A stretch of 64,000 nt of DNA from Bradyrhizobium diazoefficiens (GCF_018129965.1 NZ_JAFCKW010000003.1:338501-402500), one strand, 5' to 3'. Positions 16,673 through 24,778 are shown, numbered from the stretch's first letter. A program made the numbers and translations. The notes: generated by a model from the letters alone, not told the origin.

Positions 16673-17002
16673 CTACTTTTTCTCAATCGGCGGCGCGAAC
16701 TTCTCCGCTGGAGCCGGCGGCAATGCCGGCTTCACCGCGCCTTGCGTCTGCGGATCCGGGCGGGCCGGCTCCGGAGCCGGCGTGGTCGGCCGGTCACCGC
16801 CGGGCTTGGCTTCGGCGGGCGTCTTGCTCTGATCGTCGGAGGGCGTGCCCTGCAGCGGCTGCGTCGCTTGGGCGAGTTCCATGCGGCCTTCGGCGCGGAT
16901 CTCCGCCAGGGAGATAACGGACACCACGACGCCTGGCGTCAACAGCGCACAGGCCATCATCAGGTCGAACTTCGGTCTGCGCTTGTTGTCTTGGCCGGGC
17001 AT
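16673..17002 (-). CDS. Small proline-rich membrane-anchored protein, predicted EcfG target
   Basis: The 109-residue product has one hydrophobic segment (FDLMMACALLTPGVVVSVISLA) near the N terminus, then a Pro/Ala/Lys-rich tail with repeated PA, PE and KP units that would lie in the periplasm. I recognise no family. ATG 17002 is chosen over the longer open frame from 17059 because the promoter match at 17031-17055 would start transcription near 17024, inside that longer frame. Its expected product is therefore a stress-induced small envelope protein of unknown role. Confidence 0.6.
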   Translation of the reverse strand: MPGQDNKRRPKFDLMMACALLTPGVVVSVISLAEIRAEGRMELAQATQPLQGTPSDDQSKTPAEAKPGGDRPTTPAPEPARPDPQTQGAVKPALPPAPAEKFAPPIEKK

Positions 17003-17030
17003 ATCGATCACCGCCTTTGTCTGCGGGATC

Positions 17031-17055
17031 AACGAAATGGCCCAACCGGGGTTCC
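17031..17055 (-). promoter_or_regulatory. EcfG-type promoter for the proline-rich protein
   Basis: On the minus strand GGAAC (17055-17051), 16 bases, then CGTT (17034-17031). This is an exact match to the general stress sigma factor consensus of alphaproteobacteria and sits about 29 bases before the chosen start codon. Confidence 0.65.
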
Positions 17056-17098
17056 GCACGCGGTGAAATGGCCTCCTTGGCGCGCCAAAACGCCGCGC

Positions 17099-17815
17099 TC
17101 AGTCCGAAGTGCTGAGTTCCCAGGTGGCATGGCGCACGCCTGGCAGGTGCTGCAGATCGGTCGCCACCGCGTTCAGCTCGTTGGGATCGACCGCGGTCGC
17201 GACCAGCTCTGCGACGATCTCGATCAGATCGTCCCCGGTTTCGACCACGTCGACATCGGCCACCGGGTACTTTGCGGCCTCGAGCTTTTCGACCAGCCGG
17301 TCACGCATGTCGGGCACGGCATCCGGCGCGACCGCGAGCTTGAAGTAGTACGTCGCCTCCGAACTCTGCTCGTTCAGCGGGATGCGGTTGATGGCGTTGA
17401 CCAGCGGCCGCAGCAGCGTGTTGCCGGCGATGACAAACACGGTGAGCGCGGCGGCCTGCGCCACCATGTCGGCGCCCGCGCAGGAGCCGACGGCGGCAGA
17501 TGCCCACAGCGTCGCCGCGGTGTTGAGCCCGCGCACGTCCATGCCCTGCTTCATGATGACGCCGGCACCGAGGAAGCCGATGCCGGAGACGACGTAGGAG
17601 ATTACCCGGACCGCGCCGTCCGAGCCGGTCAGATGCATGGCAAGATCGACGAAGGCCGCAGCCCCGACCGCGACCAGCACGTTGGTGCGCAGGCCCGCGG
17701 TTCGCTGCCGATACTGCCGCTCGGCGCCGATCAGCGTGCCCAGCACGAAGGCCGTGAACAGGCTGATCAGCGTGTCGGCGAAGTCAGCAATCTGGAAGGT
17801 CGTCAGAAACCGCAT
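17099..17815 (-). CDS. MgtC/SapB-family membrane protein
   Basis: The 238-residue protein has the MgtC membrane domain with FVLGTLIGAERQYRQRTAGLRTNVLVAVGAAAF in the first helices, then GIGFLGAGVIMKQGMDVRGLNTAATLWASAAVG, both family hallmarks. A C-terminal soluble domain of about 90 residues with an ACT-like pattern (MRDRLVEKLEAAKYPVADVDVVETGDD) follows. MgtC proteins modulate the F-ATPase and phosphate or Mg2+ homeostasis. ATG 17815 starts directly before the first helix; a longer frame adds 40 unlikely basic residues. Confidence 0.9.
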   Translation of the reverse strand: MRFLTTFQIADFADTLISLFTAFVLGTLIGAERQYRQRTAGLRTNVLVAVGAAAFVDLAMHLTGSDGAVRVISYVVSGIGFLGAGVIMKQGMDVRGLNTAATLWASAAVGSCAGADMVAQAAALTVFVIAGNTLLRPLVNAINRIPLNEQSSEATYYFKLAVAPDAVPDMRDRLVEKLEAAKYPVADVDVVETGDDLIEIVAELVATAVDPNELNAVATDLQHLPGVRHATWELSTSD

Positions 17816-17839
17816 ATGTCTGCGCCGCCGTTTAGAGGT

Positions 17840-17943
17840 GCGGTAGGATGGGTAAAGGCGCTCTTCGCGCGCGACGTACCCACCACTTTTGTTTCGCCGA
17901 GTGATGGTGGGCGGCGCAAGGGCGCCTCTGCCCACCCTACGGT
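17840..17943. repeat. Intergenic inverted repeat (GGTAGGgTGGG family)
   Basis: GCGGTAGGATGGGTAAAGGC at the left and CTGCCCACCCTACGGT at the right form the arms, with inner arms GTACCCACCA / TGGTGGGC. Two relatives occur at 43508 and 44883. It separates the mgtC start from the end of the WD40 gene. Confidence 0.6.
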
Positions 17944-17958
17944 CAGAACGATGACAGA

Positions 17959-18978
17959 TTAAAGTTCCAGCAGTCCGCCGTCACCATCTTCATCGGCGAA
18001 GGCCAGCAGCGTCCCCTTGGCGTTCCACGCCAGCGCGGCAACCGGCGGCGTGCCGTTGCGGCGGACCAGGATCTCGGCGCCGTCTTCCAGACGCACCATC
18101 AGAACGGTGCCGTCGCTGTAGCCTGCGGCGAAGATGTCGTTCTTCGGGTGGCAGGCGACCACGGACACGCGCGCCTGCAGCGGCGCGAGCATCGCGGGCT
18201 CCTTGCCCATCGGACCGTCCTTGCTGGCGAAAGGCCAGACGATGACGGTGTCGGCGCCCGAGGTCGCGAGCCCCTTGCCGCCCGCGCTCCAGGACATCGA
18301 GCGGACGCGGCCGGGATAGCCGGTCATGCGCATGTGTCTGTTGTCGGCGAGCCGCCAGCCGTGCAGCGCCGATTCGTGCATCGTGGTGACAAGGAATTTG
18401 TTGTCGGGGCTGAAGGTGACGCCGAGATGCGAGCCCGCCCAAGGCAGGAATTCGGCCGAGTCCGCCATGTTGGGAAACCACAGCGTCGCACCGTTGTAAT
18501 GGGCGATCGCAAGGCGAAGCCCCTTGGGCGCAAACGCAAGCCCGCCCACGGTCGAGGGCACATCGATCGACTTCTCTTCGGTCTTGGCGCTCTTCACCGT
18601 CGCCGTCTTGCCGGCCGACCAGGCATAGGCCCCGTCGGGATGCAACGCGACCGCGTCGATCCAGCGCCGTTTCGGGTCGGTCGCGAGCAATGTCACCTCG
18701 CCCTTGGCGTCGAGCGACACGACCTTGCCGTCGTCGCCGCCCATGATCAGGCGCTTGCCGTCGGATGCGGCGGAGAGAATGCCGCCGCCGTGCACGGCGA
18801 CCCTGGTGATCTCGCCCTTGCCATCAACGAACGCGACGTTCTCCTCGCCGCCGACGAAGGCGGCGCGATCACCGAGAAAATGCGCCGAGGTCACGCCCAT
18901 GCCCAGCGTCACCGACTTGACGCGGTCGGTGACGGAGACGATCGAGGCGGAATCGGGGGGCGGCGTAAACTCTTTCAT
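17959..18978 (-). CDS. WD40-repeat protein of the zinc operon
   Basis: A 339-residue protein built from about six or seven WD40-like blades; clear units include AHFLGDRAAFVGGEENVAFVD, GVTFSPDNKFLVTTMHESALHGWRL and SWSAGGKGLATSGADTVIVWPF. No signal peptide, so a cytoplasmic beta-propeller. The start ATG overlaps the last base of the CobW stop (TGATG at 18980-18976), which points to coupled translation; an earlier GTG 18981 is possible. Its neighbours are a CobW GTPase and a ZnuABC set, so it may be a scaffold or regulator for zinc handling. No metal-binding motif is evident. Confidence 0.85.
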   Translation of the reverse strand: MKEFTPPPDSASIVSVTDRVKSVTLGMGVTSAHFLGDRAAFVGGEENVAFVDGKGEITRVAVHGGGILSAASDGKRLIMGGDDGKVVSLDAKGEVTLLATDPKRRWIDAVALHPDGAYAWSAGKTATVKSAKTEEKSIDVPSTVGGLAFAPKGLRLAIAHYNGATLWFPNMADSAEFLPWAGSHLGVTFSPDNKFLVTTMHESALHGWRLADNRHMRMTGYPGRVRSMSWSAGGKGLATSGADTVIVWPFASKDGPMGKEPAMLAPLQARVSVVACHPKNDIFAAGYSDGTVLMVRLEDGAEILVRRNGTPPVAALAWNAKGTLLAFADEDGDGGLLEL

Positions 18979-20018
18979 CACGAAACGATGCAGCTCTCAA
19001 AACCCTTGCGAATGGCCTCTTCCGGCAATTCGCGGCCGATGAAGACGAGGCGGCTCTGGCGGGGCTCGCCGTCCTTCCATTTCCGCTGATGGTCACCCTC
19101 AAGCATCATGTGCACGCCCTGGAAGACATAGCGGTCGTCGTCGTCATGGAACGACAGGATGCCCTTGGAGCGAAGGATCTTGCCGCCCTCGACCTGCACC
19201 AGGTTCTGCAGCCAGGGCATGAACACGTTCGGATCGAGCGGCTTGTCGGTCTTGAGCGACAGCGACTGCATGTCCTCGTCGTGATAGTGCTTCAGGCCGT
19301 GGCCGTGATCATGGTGATGATGATGGTCGTGGCCGTGATGATCATGGTCGTGGTCATGATCGTCGGCTTCGAGGAAATCCGGCTCGATCTCCAGGATGCG
19401 GTCGAGGTCGAAGGCGCCGCGATCGAGCACGTCTGCGAGCGCCACCGAGCAGCGCTCGGTGCGATGCAGCTTGGCATAGGGATTGATGGCGCGGATGCGA
19501 GCCTCGACCTCGGCAAGCTCGGCCTTGGTGACGAGGTCGGTCTTGTTCAGCACGATAACGTCGGCAAAGGCGATCTGGTTCTTGGCTTCGGGCGCGTCCT
19601 TGAGCCGGTCGGACAGCCATTTGGCGTCGGCGACGGTGACCACTGCGTCGAGCCGGGCGTTCTTCTGCACGTCCTCGTCGACGAAGAAGGTCTGGGCCAC
19701 CGGCGCGGGATCGGCGAGCCCGGTGGTCTCGACGATGATGGCGTCGAACTTGCCCTTGCGCTTCATCAGGCCTTCCATGATGCGCACGAGGTCGCCGCGC
19801 ACGGTGCAGCAGATGCAGCCGTTGTTCATCTCGAACACTTCCTCATCGGCGCCGATGATGAGGTCGTTGTCGATGCCGATCTCGCCGAACTCGTTGACGA
19901 TGACGGCGTATTTCTTGCCGTGATTCTCCGACAGGATGCGGTTGAGCAGCGTGGTCTTGCCGGCACCGAGATAGCCGGTCAGGACGGTCACTGGAATCTT
20001 CTGGGACGCTTCAGACAT
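18978..20018 (-). CDS. CobW/COG0523 GTPase, probable zinc metallochaperone (ZNG1-like)
   Basis: The 346-residue protein has Walker A GYLGAGKTT (residues 15-23), the diagnostic metal motif CICC (68-71), NKTD for guanine specificity, a His/Asp-rich loop near residues 217-245, and the C-terminal CobW domain ending RGFESC-like (here RKGFESCIV). COG0523 proteins of this type deliver Zn2+ to client enzymes when zinc is scarce. Its location between znuA (54-base gap) and the WD40 gene supports zinc rather than cobalt or nitrile hydratase roles. It is probably in the Zur-controlled operon. Confidence 0.9.
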   Translation of the reverse strand: MSEASQKIPVTVLTGYLGAGKTTLLNRILSENHGKKYAVIVNEFGEIGIDNDLIIGADEEVFEMNNGCICCTVRGDLVRIMEGLMKRKGKFDAIIVETTGLADPAPVAQTFFVDEDVQKNARLDAVVTVADAKWLSDRLKDAPEAKNQIAFADVIVLNKTDLVTKAELAEVEARIRAINPYAKLHRTERCSVALADVLDRGAFDLDRILEIEPDFLEADDHDHDHDHHGHDHHHHHDHGHGLKHYHDEDMQSLSLKTDKPLDPNVFMPWLQNLVQVEGGKILRSKGILSFHDDDDRYVFQGVHMMLEGDHQRKWKDGEPRQSRLVFIGRELPEEAIRKGFESCIVS

Positions 20019-20071
20019 AACAACTCCGGGTCGGGCTTGTCGCGCGACGCGAGGCGGGGTGGCCCCCTGCC

Positions 20072-20938
20072 CTAATGGTCAAGCGCGCTGGTCAGGGCCT
20101 TTATATTGTGCCTGACCATATCAATGTAAGTGGGTGCAGGCCCCTTTTCCGCCGTCAAACCGTCCGAAATCAGGGTCCCGCCGACCTTGGCCCCGGTCTC
20201 GGCCGCAATCCGCCGGATCAGCCGGTCGTCGCTGATATTCTCCAGGAATACAGCCGGGATCCTCGCGGCCTTGATCTGCCCGATGATGGCTGCGATGTCC
20301 CGCGCGCTGGGCTCGGTCTCCGTGGAGACGCCCAGGGGGGCGATGAACTGGACGCCGTATTCGGCGGCGAAATAGCCGAAGGCGTCGTGGGTGGAAATCA
20401 CCTTGCGTCGCTCCGGCGGAATTTTGGCCACGGCCTCGCGGACCTCGCGGTCGAGCGTGTCGAGCCTGTCCAGATAGGCCTTGGCCCGGGCGCGGAAGAC
20501 ATCCGCATCATCCGGATCGGCCGCAACCAGCGCATTGGCGATGTCGGTGACGTAGACTTTTGCGTTGGGGACGGACTGCCAGGCATGGGGGTCCGCGGCC
20601 GAGCCGAGCTTCAGGGGCGCAATGCCGGCGCTGGCCGCGACCACTTGCGCCCTGGCGCCGGAGGACTGCACCAGGCGCGGCAGCCAGCCCTCGAGGCCAA
20701 GCCCGTTGACGACGACGAGCTTGGCGTCCGCGATCCGCTTCGCATCGCTCGGCGCGGGCGTGTAGACATGGACGTCGCTATCGGGCCCGACCAGCGTCGT
20801 CACATTGACCCGGTCGCCGCCAATGGTGCGGACGAAATCGCCGAGGATGGAGAAGCTTGCGACGACGTTGAGCCGTTCCGCGGCGCGCAGCGGCGAGGCG
20901 ACCAGCAGCATGGCGAGGAGCACGAGGAAGCGCATCAC
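20072..20938 (-). CDS. znuA: Zinc ABC transporter periplasmic binding protein
   Basis: A 288-residue cluster A-I binding protein with signal peptide (LVLLAMLLVASPLRA). Expected metal ligands are in DVHVYTP, DPHAWQS, STHDAFGYFA and the late GTLISDGL. It captures zinc in the periplasm and hands it to ZnuB. Unlike many ZnuA proteins it has no His-rich loop between the two lobes; in this operon the His-rich segments are found in the mini-protein and the CobW GTPase instead. Manganese cannot be excluded from sequence, but the context favours zinc. GTG 20938 is 7 bases after GGAGG; ATG 20935 follows immediately. Confidence 0.9.
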   Translation of the reverse strand: MMRFLVLLAMLLVASPLRAAERLNVVASFSILGDFVRTIGGDRVNVTTLVGPDSDVHVYTPAPSDAKRIADAKLVVVNGLGLEGWLPRLVQSSGARAQVVAASAGIAPLKLGSAADPHAWQSVPNAKVYVTDIANALVAADPDDADVFRARAKAYLDRLDTLDREVREAVAKIPPERRKVISTHDAFGYFAAEYGVQFIAPLGVSTETEPSARDIAAIIGQIKAARIPAVFLENISDDRLIRRIAAETGAKVGGTLISDGLTAEKGPAPTYIDMVRHNIKALTSALDH

Positions 20939-20940
20939 AG

Positions 20941-21810
20941 TCAGGCCTCCAGGTGCCGGCCGGGAAACAGCTGGCGGACGATTCCGCCGACTCGGCCGAA
21001 CAGGACGGAGACGATGTAGAGCACGGTCGCAACCAGGATGATCGCAGGGCCCGAGGGGACGCGGGTCTGGAACGACAGCACGAGGCCGGCATAGCCGGAG
21101 GCGGCGGCGGCGACCACCGCGATGCAGATCATCATGGTGAGATCGCGCGTCCAGAAGCGCGCAATGCCGGCCGGCAGGATCATCAGGCCGACCGCCAGCA
21201 AGGTGCCGAGCGCCTGAAAACCGTTGACGAGATTGATGACGACGAGGGCCAGGAAGGCGAGATGCGCAGGACCGCCGGCGGGGCTCACGGTCCGCAAAAA
21301 TAAGGGATCCACGCTCTCGATCACCAGCGGACGATAGATCACCGCGAGCACGAGCAGCGTCACGGTGGCGTTGAAGGCCACCACCAGCAGGGTCTGGTCG
21401 TCCATCGCGAGGATGTTGCCGAATAACACGTGCAACAGGTCGATATTGGTGCCCTTGATCGACACGATGGTCACGCCCAGTGCCAGCGAGGCCAGATAAA
21501 AGGTGGCAAGCGAGGCGTCCTCCTTCAGCCCGGTCGAGCGCGACACGACGCCGGCGAGGATCGCCACGGCAAATCCGGCGATCAGGCCGCCGGCCGTCAT
21601 CGCGAACAGATTGAGGCCGGAGAGCAGGAAGCCGACGGCCGCGCCGGGCAGGATCGCATGCGCCATGGCGTCGCCGACGAGACTCATCCGCCGCAGCATC
21701 AGGAACACGCCGATCGGCGCGCCGGCAAGCGACAGCGCGATGACGGCGGCGAGCGCCCGCCGCATGAACTCGAATTCAGTGAACGGACCGATCAGCGCGT
21801 CATGGACCAT
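20941..21810 (-). CDS. znuB: Zinc ABC transporter permease
   Basis: A 289-residue ABC-3 family permease with about eight membrane helices. The typical motif FLMLRRMSLVGDAMAHAILPGAAVGFLLSG is at the N terminus, and the late region TLLAVGLMILPAGIARFWTRD matches ZnuB/MntB. It forms the inner-membrane channel with ZnuC. The gene lies 6 bases after znuC and 2 bases before znuA, so translation is tightly linked. Confidence 0.92.
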   Translation of the reverse strand: MVHDALIGPFTEFEFMRRALAAVIALSLAGAPIGVFLMLRRMSLVGDAMAHAILPGAAVGFLLSGLNLFAMTAGGLIAGFAVAILAGVVSRSTGLKEDASLATFYLASLALGVTIVSIKGTNIDLLHVLFGNILAMDDQTLLVVAFNATVTLLVLAVIYRPLVIESVDPLFLRTVSPAGGPAHLAFLALVVINLVNGFQALGTLLAVGLMILPAGIARFWTRDLTMMICIAVVAAAASGYAGLVLSFQTRVPSGPAIILVATVLYIVSVLFGRVGGIVRQLFPGRHLEA

Positions 21811-21816
21811 CTGACG

Positions 21817-22572
21817 TCACGCCGCCCGCGCGCGCGCATTGTCGGCCGCGCAGGCCGCGGCACTGTCGTCGAAGGCTTCGCACATCCGCATCGCGACCAT
21901 CAGGTTCTCCGGTGTCAGCACCTCCGCCGTCGGCCCCCAGGCCACGGGGCCGCGCGCCAGCACCAGAGTCTCGCTGAAATGGGTGCGCACCATCTCCATG
22001 TCGTGCAGCGCGGCCAGAACGGTGCGGCCCTCGCCGTGCCAGTGCTTGACCAGCGCGAGCAGGTCGGTCGTGGTCTTGCTGTCGATGGCATTGAAGGGCT
22101 CGTCGAGCACGATCAGGCGTGCATCCTGGAGCAGCACGCGCGCGAACAGCACGCGCTGCATCTGTCCGCCCGAGAGCGTCCCAAGGGGGCGGTTCTCGAA
22201 GCCATTGAGGCCGACGGAAGCGATCGCGTGCAGAATCTTGTCACGCGCAGCCTTGCCGATGCCGCCGAACAGGCCGGTTGCCCGCCACAGCCCGGTCGCG
22301 ACGAAATCGAACACCGAGATGGGAAAGCTGCGGTCGATCTCCGCGCTCTGCGGCAGATAGGCGATGTCGCGGGAGTCGAACCCGCCGAGATGGATGCTGC
22401 CGTCGAGCGGCCGGAGGATGCCGACGATGCCGCGCAGCAGCGTCGACTTGCCGGCCCCGTTCGGACCGACCACGGCGACCAGCGCACCGGAGGCGACTTC
22501 GCCATTGAGATGGTGCACGGCCGGATGCCGGTCGTAGCCGAGCGTGACGTTGTTGAAGTGCACGGCCGCCAT
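21817..22572 (-). CDS. znuC: Zinc ABC transporter ATP-binding protein
   Basis: A 251-residue ATPase with Walker A GPNGAGKST, signature LSGGQMQRVLFARVLLQ, Walker B RLIVLDEPFNAID and the switch His in ALHDMEM. It energises zinc import through ZnuB. Start choice: ATG 22572 follows the stop of the His-rich gene with GAGGTG just upstream; a GTG at 22578 overlapping that stop (GTGA) is also possible. Either way the two genes are translationally coupled. Confidence 0.92.
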   Translation of the reverse strand: MAAVHFNNVTLGYDRHPAVHHLNGEVASGALVAVVGPNGAGKSTLLRGIVGILRPLDGSIHLGGFDSRDIAYLPQSAEIDRSFPISVFDFVATGLWRATGLFGGIGKAARDKILHAIASVGLNGFENRPLGTLSGGQMQRVLFARVLLQDARLIVLDEPFNAIDSKTTTDLLALVKHWHGEGRTVLAALHDMEMVRTHFSETLVLARGPVAWGPTAEVLTPENLMVAMRMCEAFDDSAAACAADNARARAA

Positions 22573-22574
22573 GG

Positions 22575-22811
22575 TCACCTCATCGCCAGGAACACCACGC
22601 CCCAGAGCACGGCACAGACGGCGAGCGCAGCGGACAGGCGACCGGCCACGGTCATGCGCAGGATCGACCAGGGTGCAGCCTGGGCCGGATGCGGCGTGGC
22701 TGCATCGTGGACATGGGCGTGGCTGTGGACGTGCCCATGCGGATGGGCGTGGTCATGGGCGAGGCCATGAGCATGGTCGGGATGATGGGTGGGGGACGCG
22801 GCGGGAACCAT
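22575..22811 (-). CDS. Small His-rich membrane protein heading the zinc operon
   Basis: The 78-residue protein has about 13 His in the first 40 residues, in pairs such as PTHHPDHAHG, then one C-terminal helix (LSAALAVCAVLWGVVFLAM). I know no characterised family. It is the first gene after the Zur-like palindrome, whose edge is only 10 bases from the start codon, and its stop overlaps or abuts znuC. A zinc-binding accessory that feeds or buffers metal for ZnuABC is a reasonable inference; ZnuA itself lacks a His loop. Topology cannot be fixed, though a single C-terminal anchor with the His end in the periplasm is possible. Confidence 0.7.
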   Translation of the reverse strand: MVPAASPTHHPDHAHGLAHDHAHPHGHVHSHAHVHDAATPHPAQAAPWSILRMTVAGRLSAALAVCAVLWGVVFLAMR

Positions 22812-22820
22812 AGCGGATAC

Positions 22821-22833
22821 GTTATATTATAAC
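22821..22833. promoter_or_regulatory. Zur-like box of the zinc operon
   Basis: GTTATA, one base, TATAAC: a perfect 13-base palindrome in an AT-rich island inside GC-rich DNA. It matches the known alphaproteobacterial Zur core (GTTATAnTATAAC). Placed 10 bases before the start of the His-rich gene, it would block transcription of the whole znu operon when zinc is plentiful. Confidence 0.8.
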
Positions 22834-22855
22834 ATTACCCATGTCCACGGCCGGC

Positions 22856-23356
22856 TCAGGGTTTCCCGATCACCATTGCGATTGCGGCCGCGAGGAAGGG
22901 GAACGGCACCGAGACCGCGCAACGGAACCAGACGAAACGGGCCGGCATGAACGGGATTTCCCACAAGATCACCCTCTGGAAGGCGAACAGGGCCCAGGCG
23001 ACCACATAGGCGACCACCTGCGGTACCCCGCCGCCGGATTTGAGCGCCACCGTGCCGATGGAGAAGCCGATCACAGGACCGCCGGGCGTGGCCGCGCCGG
23101 CGACCACGGCGGTTGCGACGCCCAGCCAGCCGCTGTCCGCGCCGAGCCAGCCGGTGATGACCTCCTGCGGGATGATGGCGGCGATGTAGCCCGAGCCGAT
23201 CACGCCGAGCGCGATCCGCGGCACGATGTTGATGAAGTCCATCGAGCCCTCGCGCAGCGAGGCCTTGAACACCGGTGGCCCGCGCCGGAAGGCGATCAGG
23301 CCGACGCCGAACACCGAACCCCACAACAGCATGTCGATCAGGAGAGCCGCGCTCAT
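22856..23356 (-). CDS. Half-size permease, C-terminal-like partner (ArsP_1/UPF0718 type)
   Basis: A 166-residue membrane protein with about four helices, including TAVVAGAATPGGPVIGFSIGTVAL, in which PGGP is the family's signature turn. It matches one half of the permease family PF03773, whose usual members are about 300-350 residues with two such halves. It overlaps the upstream half-permease by 4 bases (ATGA), so the pair should be made in equal amounts and may form a heterodimer. Substrate unknown; relatives move organoarsenicals or are of unknown function. Confidence 0.75.
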   Translation of the reverse strand: MSAALLIDMLLWGSVFGVGLIAFRRGPPVFKASLREGSMDFINIVPRIALGVIGSGYIAAIIPQEVITGWLGADSGWLGVATAVVAGAATPGGPVIGFSIGTVALKSGGGVPQVVAYVVAWALFAFQRVILWEIPFMPARFVWFRCAVSVPFPFLAAAIAMVIGKP

Positions 23357-23964
23357 GCGGCGTCCTCGTCGCTGTCGCGCTTCGGATAGAGCCGGACGTA
23401 GACGAAGCGGCCGAGCGCGCCGGCGAGCACCGGCAGCGGCAGCGAGATGACGATCCGCCAGAGCGTGAAATCGGTGCCCATGATCGGGATTTCCCAGGCC
23501 ACCGCGCGGCCATAGCCGATCAGGGTCCAGCTCACCACCATGGCGATGGTCGCGCCGAAATCGGCGCCGACCGCGAGCAGCGCACTCGCCACCGGATAGG
23601 CTGTGAAGGGCCCGCCCGGCAGGATCGCGCCGAAGGCGGTGCCGATCAGAAGTCCCTTCAATCCGGATTTCGGCCCGAGCGAGCGCGAGACCTTTTCGTG
23701 CGGCAGGATCTCGGAGATGAACGCGCCGAGCAGGCAGCCGGCCAGCACGCGCGGCAGAATGCCGCCGAACAGCGAGAGGTCGTGGGTCAGAATATCGAGG
23801 ACGCCGTCAGTGCCGTCACGCCGCCAGACCAGAGCGGCGCTCACCGCCACCAGCGCCGCAATGATGATCGTGGACCAGCCGATCGGCTTGCGCACACGCC
23901 CCGGCCGCGGCTCGGACTCGGCGTCCTCTGCAGGAGGCTGATTTTTCGGGGACAGTTCTGACAA
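23353..23964 (-). CDS. Half-size permease, N-terminal-like partner (ArsP_1/UPF0718 type)
   Basis: A 203-residue protein with a polar N-terminal tail of about 28 residues, then five membrane segments. GILPRVLAGCLLGAFISEILPHEKVSRSLG and TAFGAILPGGPFTAYPVASALL are typical of the permease family; the PGGP turn is shared with the partner gene. Each half has its own start and stop, so this is not a frameshifted gene. It lies upstream of the Zur box on the same strand as the znu operon, but probably has its own promoter near 23970-24050. Confidence 0.78.
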   Translation of the reverse strand: MSELSPKNQPPAEDAESEPRPGRVRKPIGWSTIIIAALVAVSAALVWRRDGTDGVLDILTHDLSLFGGILPRVLAGCLLGAFISEILPHEKVSRSLGPKSGLKGLLIGTAFGAILPGGPFTAYPVASALLAVGADFGATIAMVVSWTLIGYGRAVAWEIPIMGTDFTLWRIVISLPLPVLAGALGRFVYVRLYPKRDSDEDAA

Positions 23965-24078
23965 CGGGCTTTGTAGGCTCGAGTGTGATGCCCGTCCTGA
24001 TTAAGCGCGGTATCCGAGCGATGCAAACAGTACGATGACAGACCCGTGCGCGCACCACGCAGGGCAATTCCGCACAGC

Positions 24079-24110
24079 AAAAAAGGCGGCCGCGCCTGCA
24101 ACCGCCTTTT
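24079..24110 (-). terminator. Intrinsic terminator of sodB
   Basis: Read on the minus strand: AAAAGGCGG, a 12-base loop, CCGCCTTTTTT. This A/T-flanked GC hairpin lies 37 bases after the sodB stop codon and fits a standard Rho-independent terminator. Confidence 0.8.
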
Positions 24111-24147
24111 CGGCTCTTCCGGGACGCGCCCGAATGACGCGTGAGAC

Positions 24148-24744
24148 TTACGCCTTCTCGAACAGGGACTCGACGTATTCCCAGTTCACGAGGTTCTCGA
24201 CGAACGCCTTGAGATAGTCGGGACGGCGATTGCGGTAGTCGATGTAGTAGGAGTGCTCCCAGACGTCGACGCCGAGGATCGGGGTGGCGCCGTGCACCAG
24301 CGGATTCTCGCCGTTCGGGGTCTTGGCGATTTCGAGCTTGCCGTTCTTGACCTGGAGCCAGGCCCAGCCCGAGCCGAACTGGCCGACGCCGGCCGCCTGG
24401 AAGTCGGCCTTGAACTTCTCGACGCCGCCGAGGTCCTCGTTGATCTTCTTCTCGAGCTTGCCCGGCAGCTTGGTGCCGCCGCCGTTGGGCTTCATCCAGC
24501 TCCAGAAGTGGATGTGGTTGTAGTGCTGGCCGGCATTGTTGAACACGGCCGGGTTCTTGCCGAACGAGCCCTTGACGATCTCCTCAAGGGACTTGTCTTC
24601 CCATTCGGTGCCCTTGAGCGCGTTGTTGCCGTTGGTGACGTAGGCCTGATGATGCTTGTCGTGGTGGAATTCCAGCGTCTCCTTCGACATGAACTGGCCG
24701 AGGGCGTCATAGGCGTAAGGAAGGGGGGGCAGCGTAAAGGTCAT
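24148..24744 (-). CDS. sodB: Superoxide dismutase, Fe/Mn family (Fe type)
   Basis: It converts superoxide to oxygen and peroxide. The 198-residue protein has ligands H27 (in FHHDKHHQAY), H77 (in HYNHIHFW), and the Asp and His of GVDVWEHSYYIDYRN. Gln73 in NNAGQHYNH is at the position that marks Fe-SODs, whereas Mn-SODs carry the Gln later in the chain; dual metal use is possible. No signal peptide, so cytoplasmic. An exact EcfG promoter lies about 35 bases before the start, making it a candidate member of the general stress regulon. Confidence 0.95.
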   Translation of the reverse strand: MTFTLPPLPYAYDALGQFMSKETLEFHHDKHHQAYVTNGNNALKGTEWEDKSLEEIVKGSFGKNPAVFNNAGQHYNHIHFWSWMKPNGGGTKLPGKLEKKINEDLGGVEKFKADFQAAGVGQFGSGWAWLQVKNGKLEIAKTPNGENPLVHGATPILGVDVWEHSYYIDYRNRRPDYLKAFVENLVNWEYVESLFEKA

Positions 24745-24778
24745 GGGTTGTTGTCCGCGACTGATGGGGAACTGGCTT

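Noticed and set aside
22856..23964. Frameshifted single permease gene
   Set aside because: Each half has its own start, stop and full set of helices, and the ATGA overlap is a normal operon junction.
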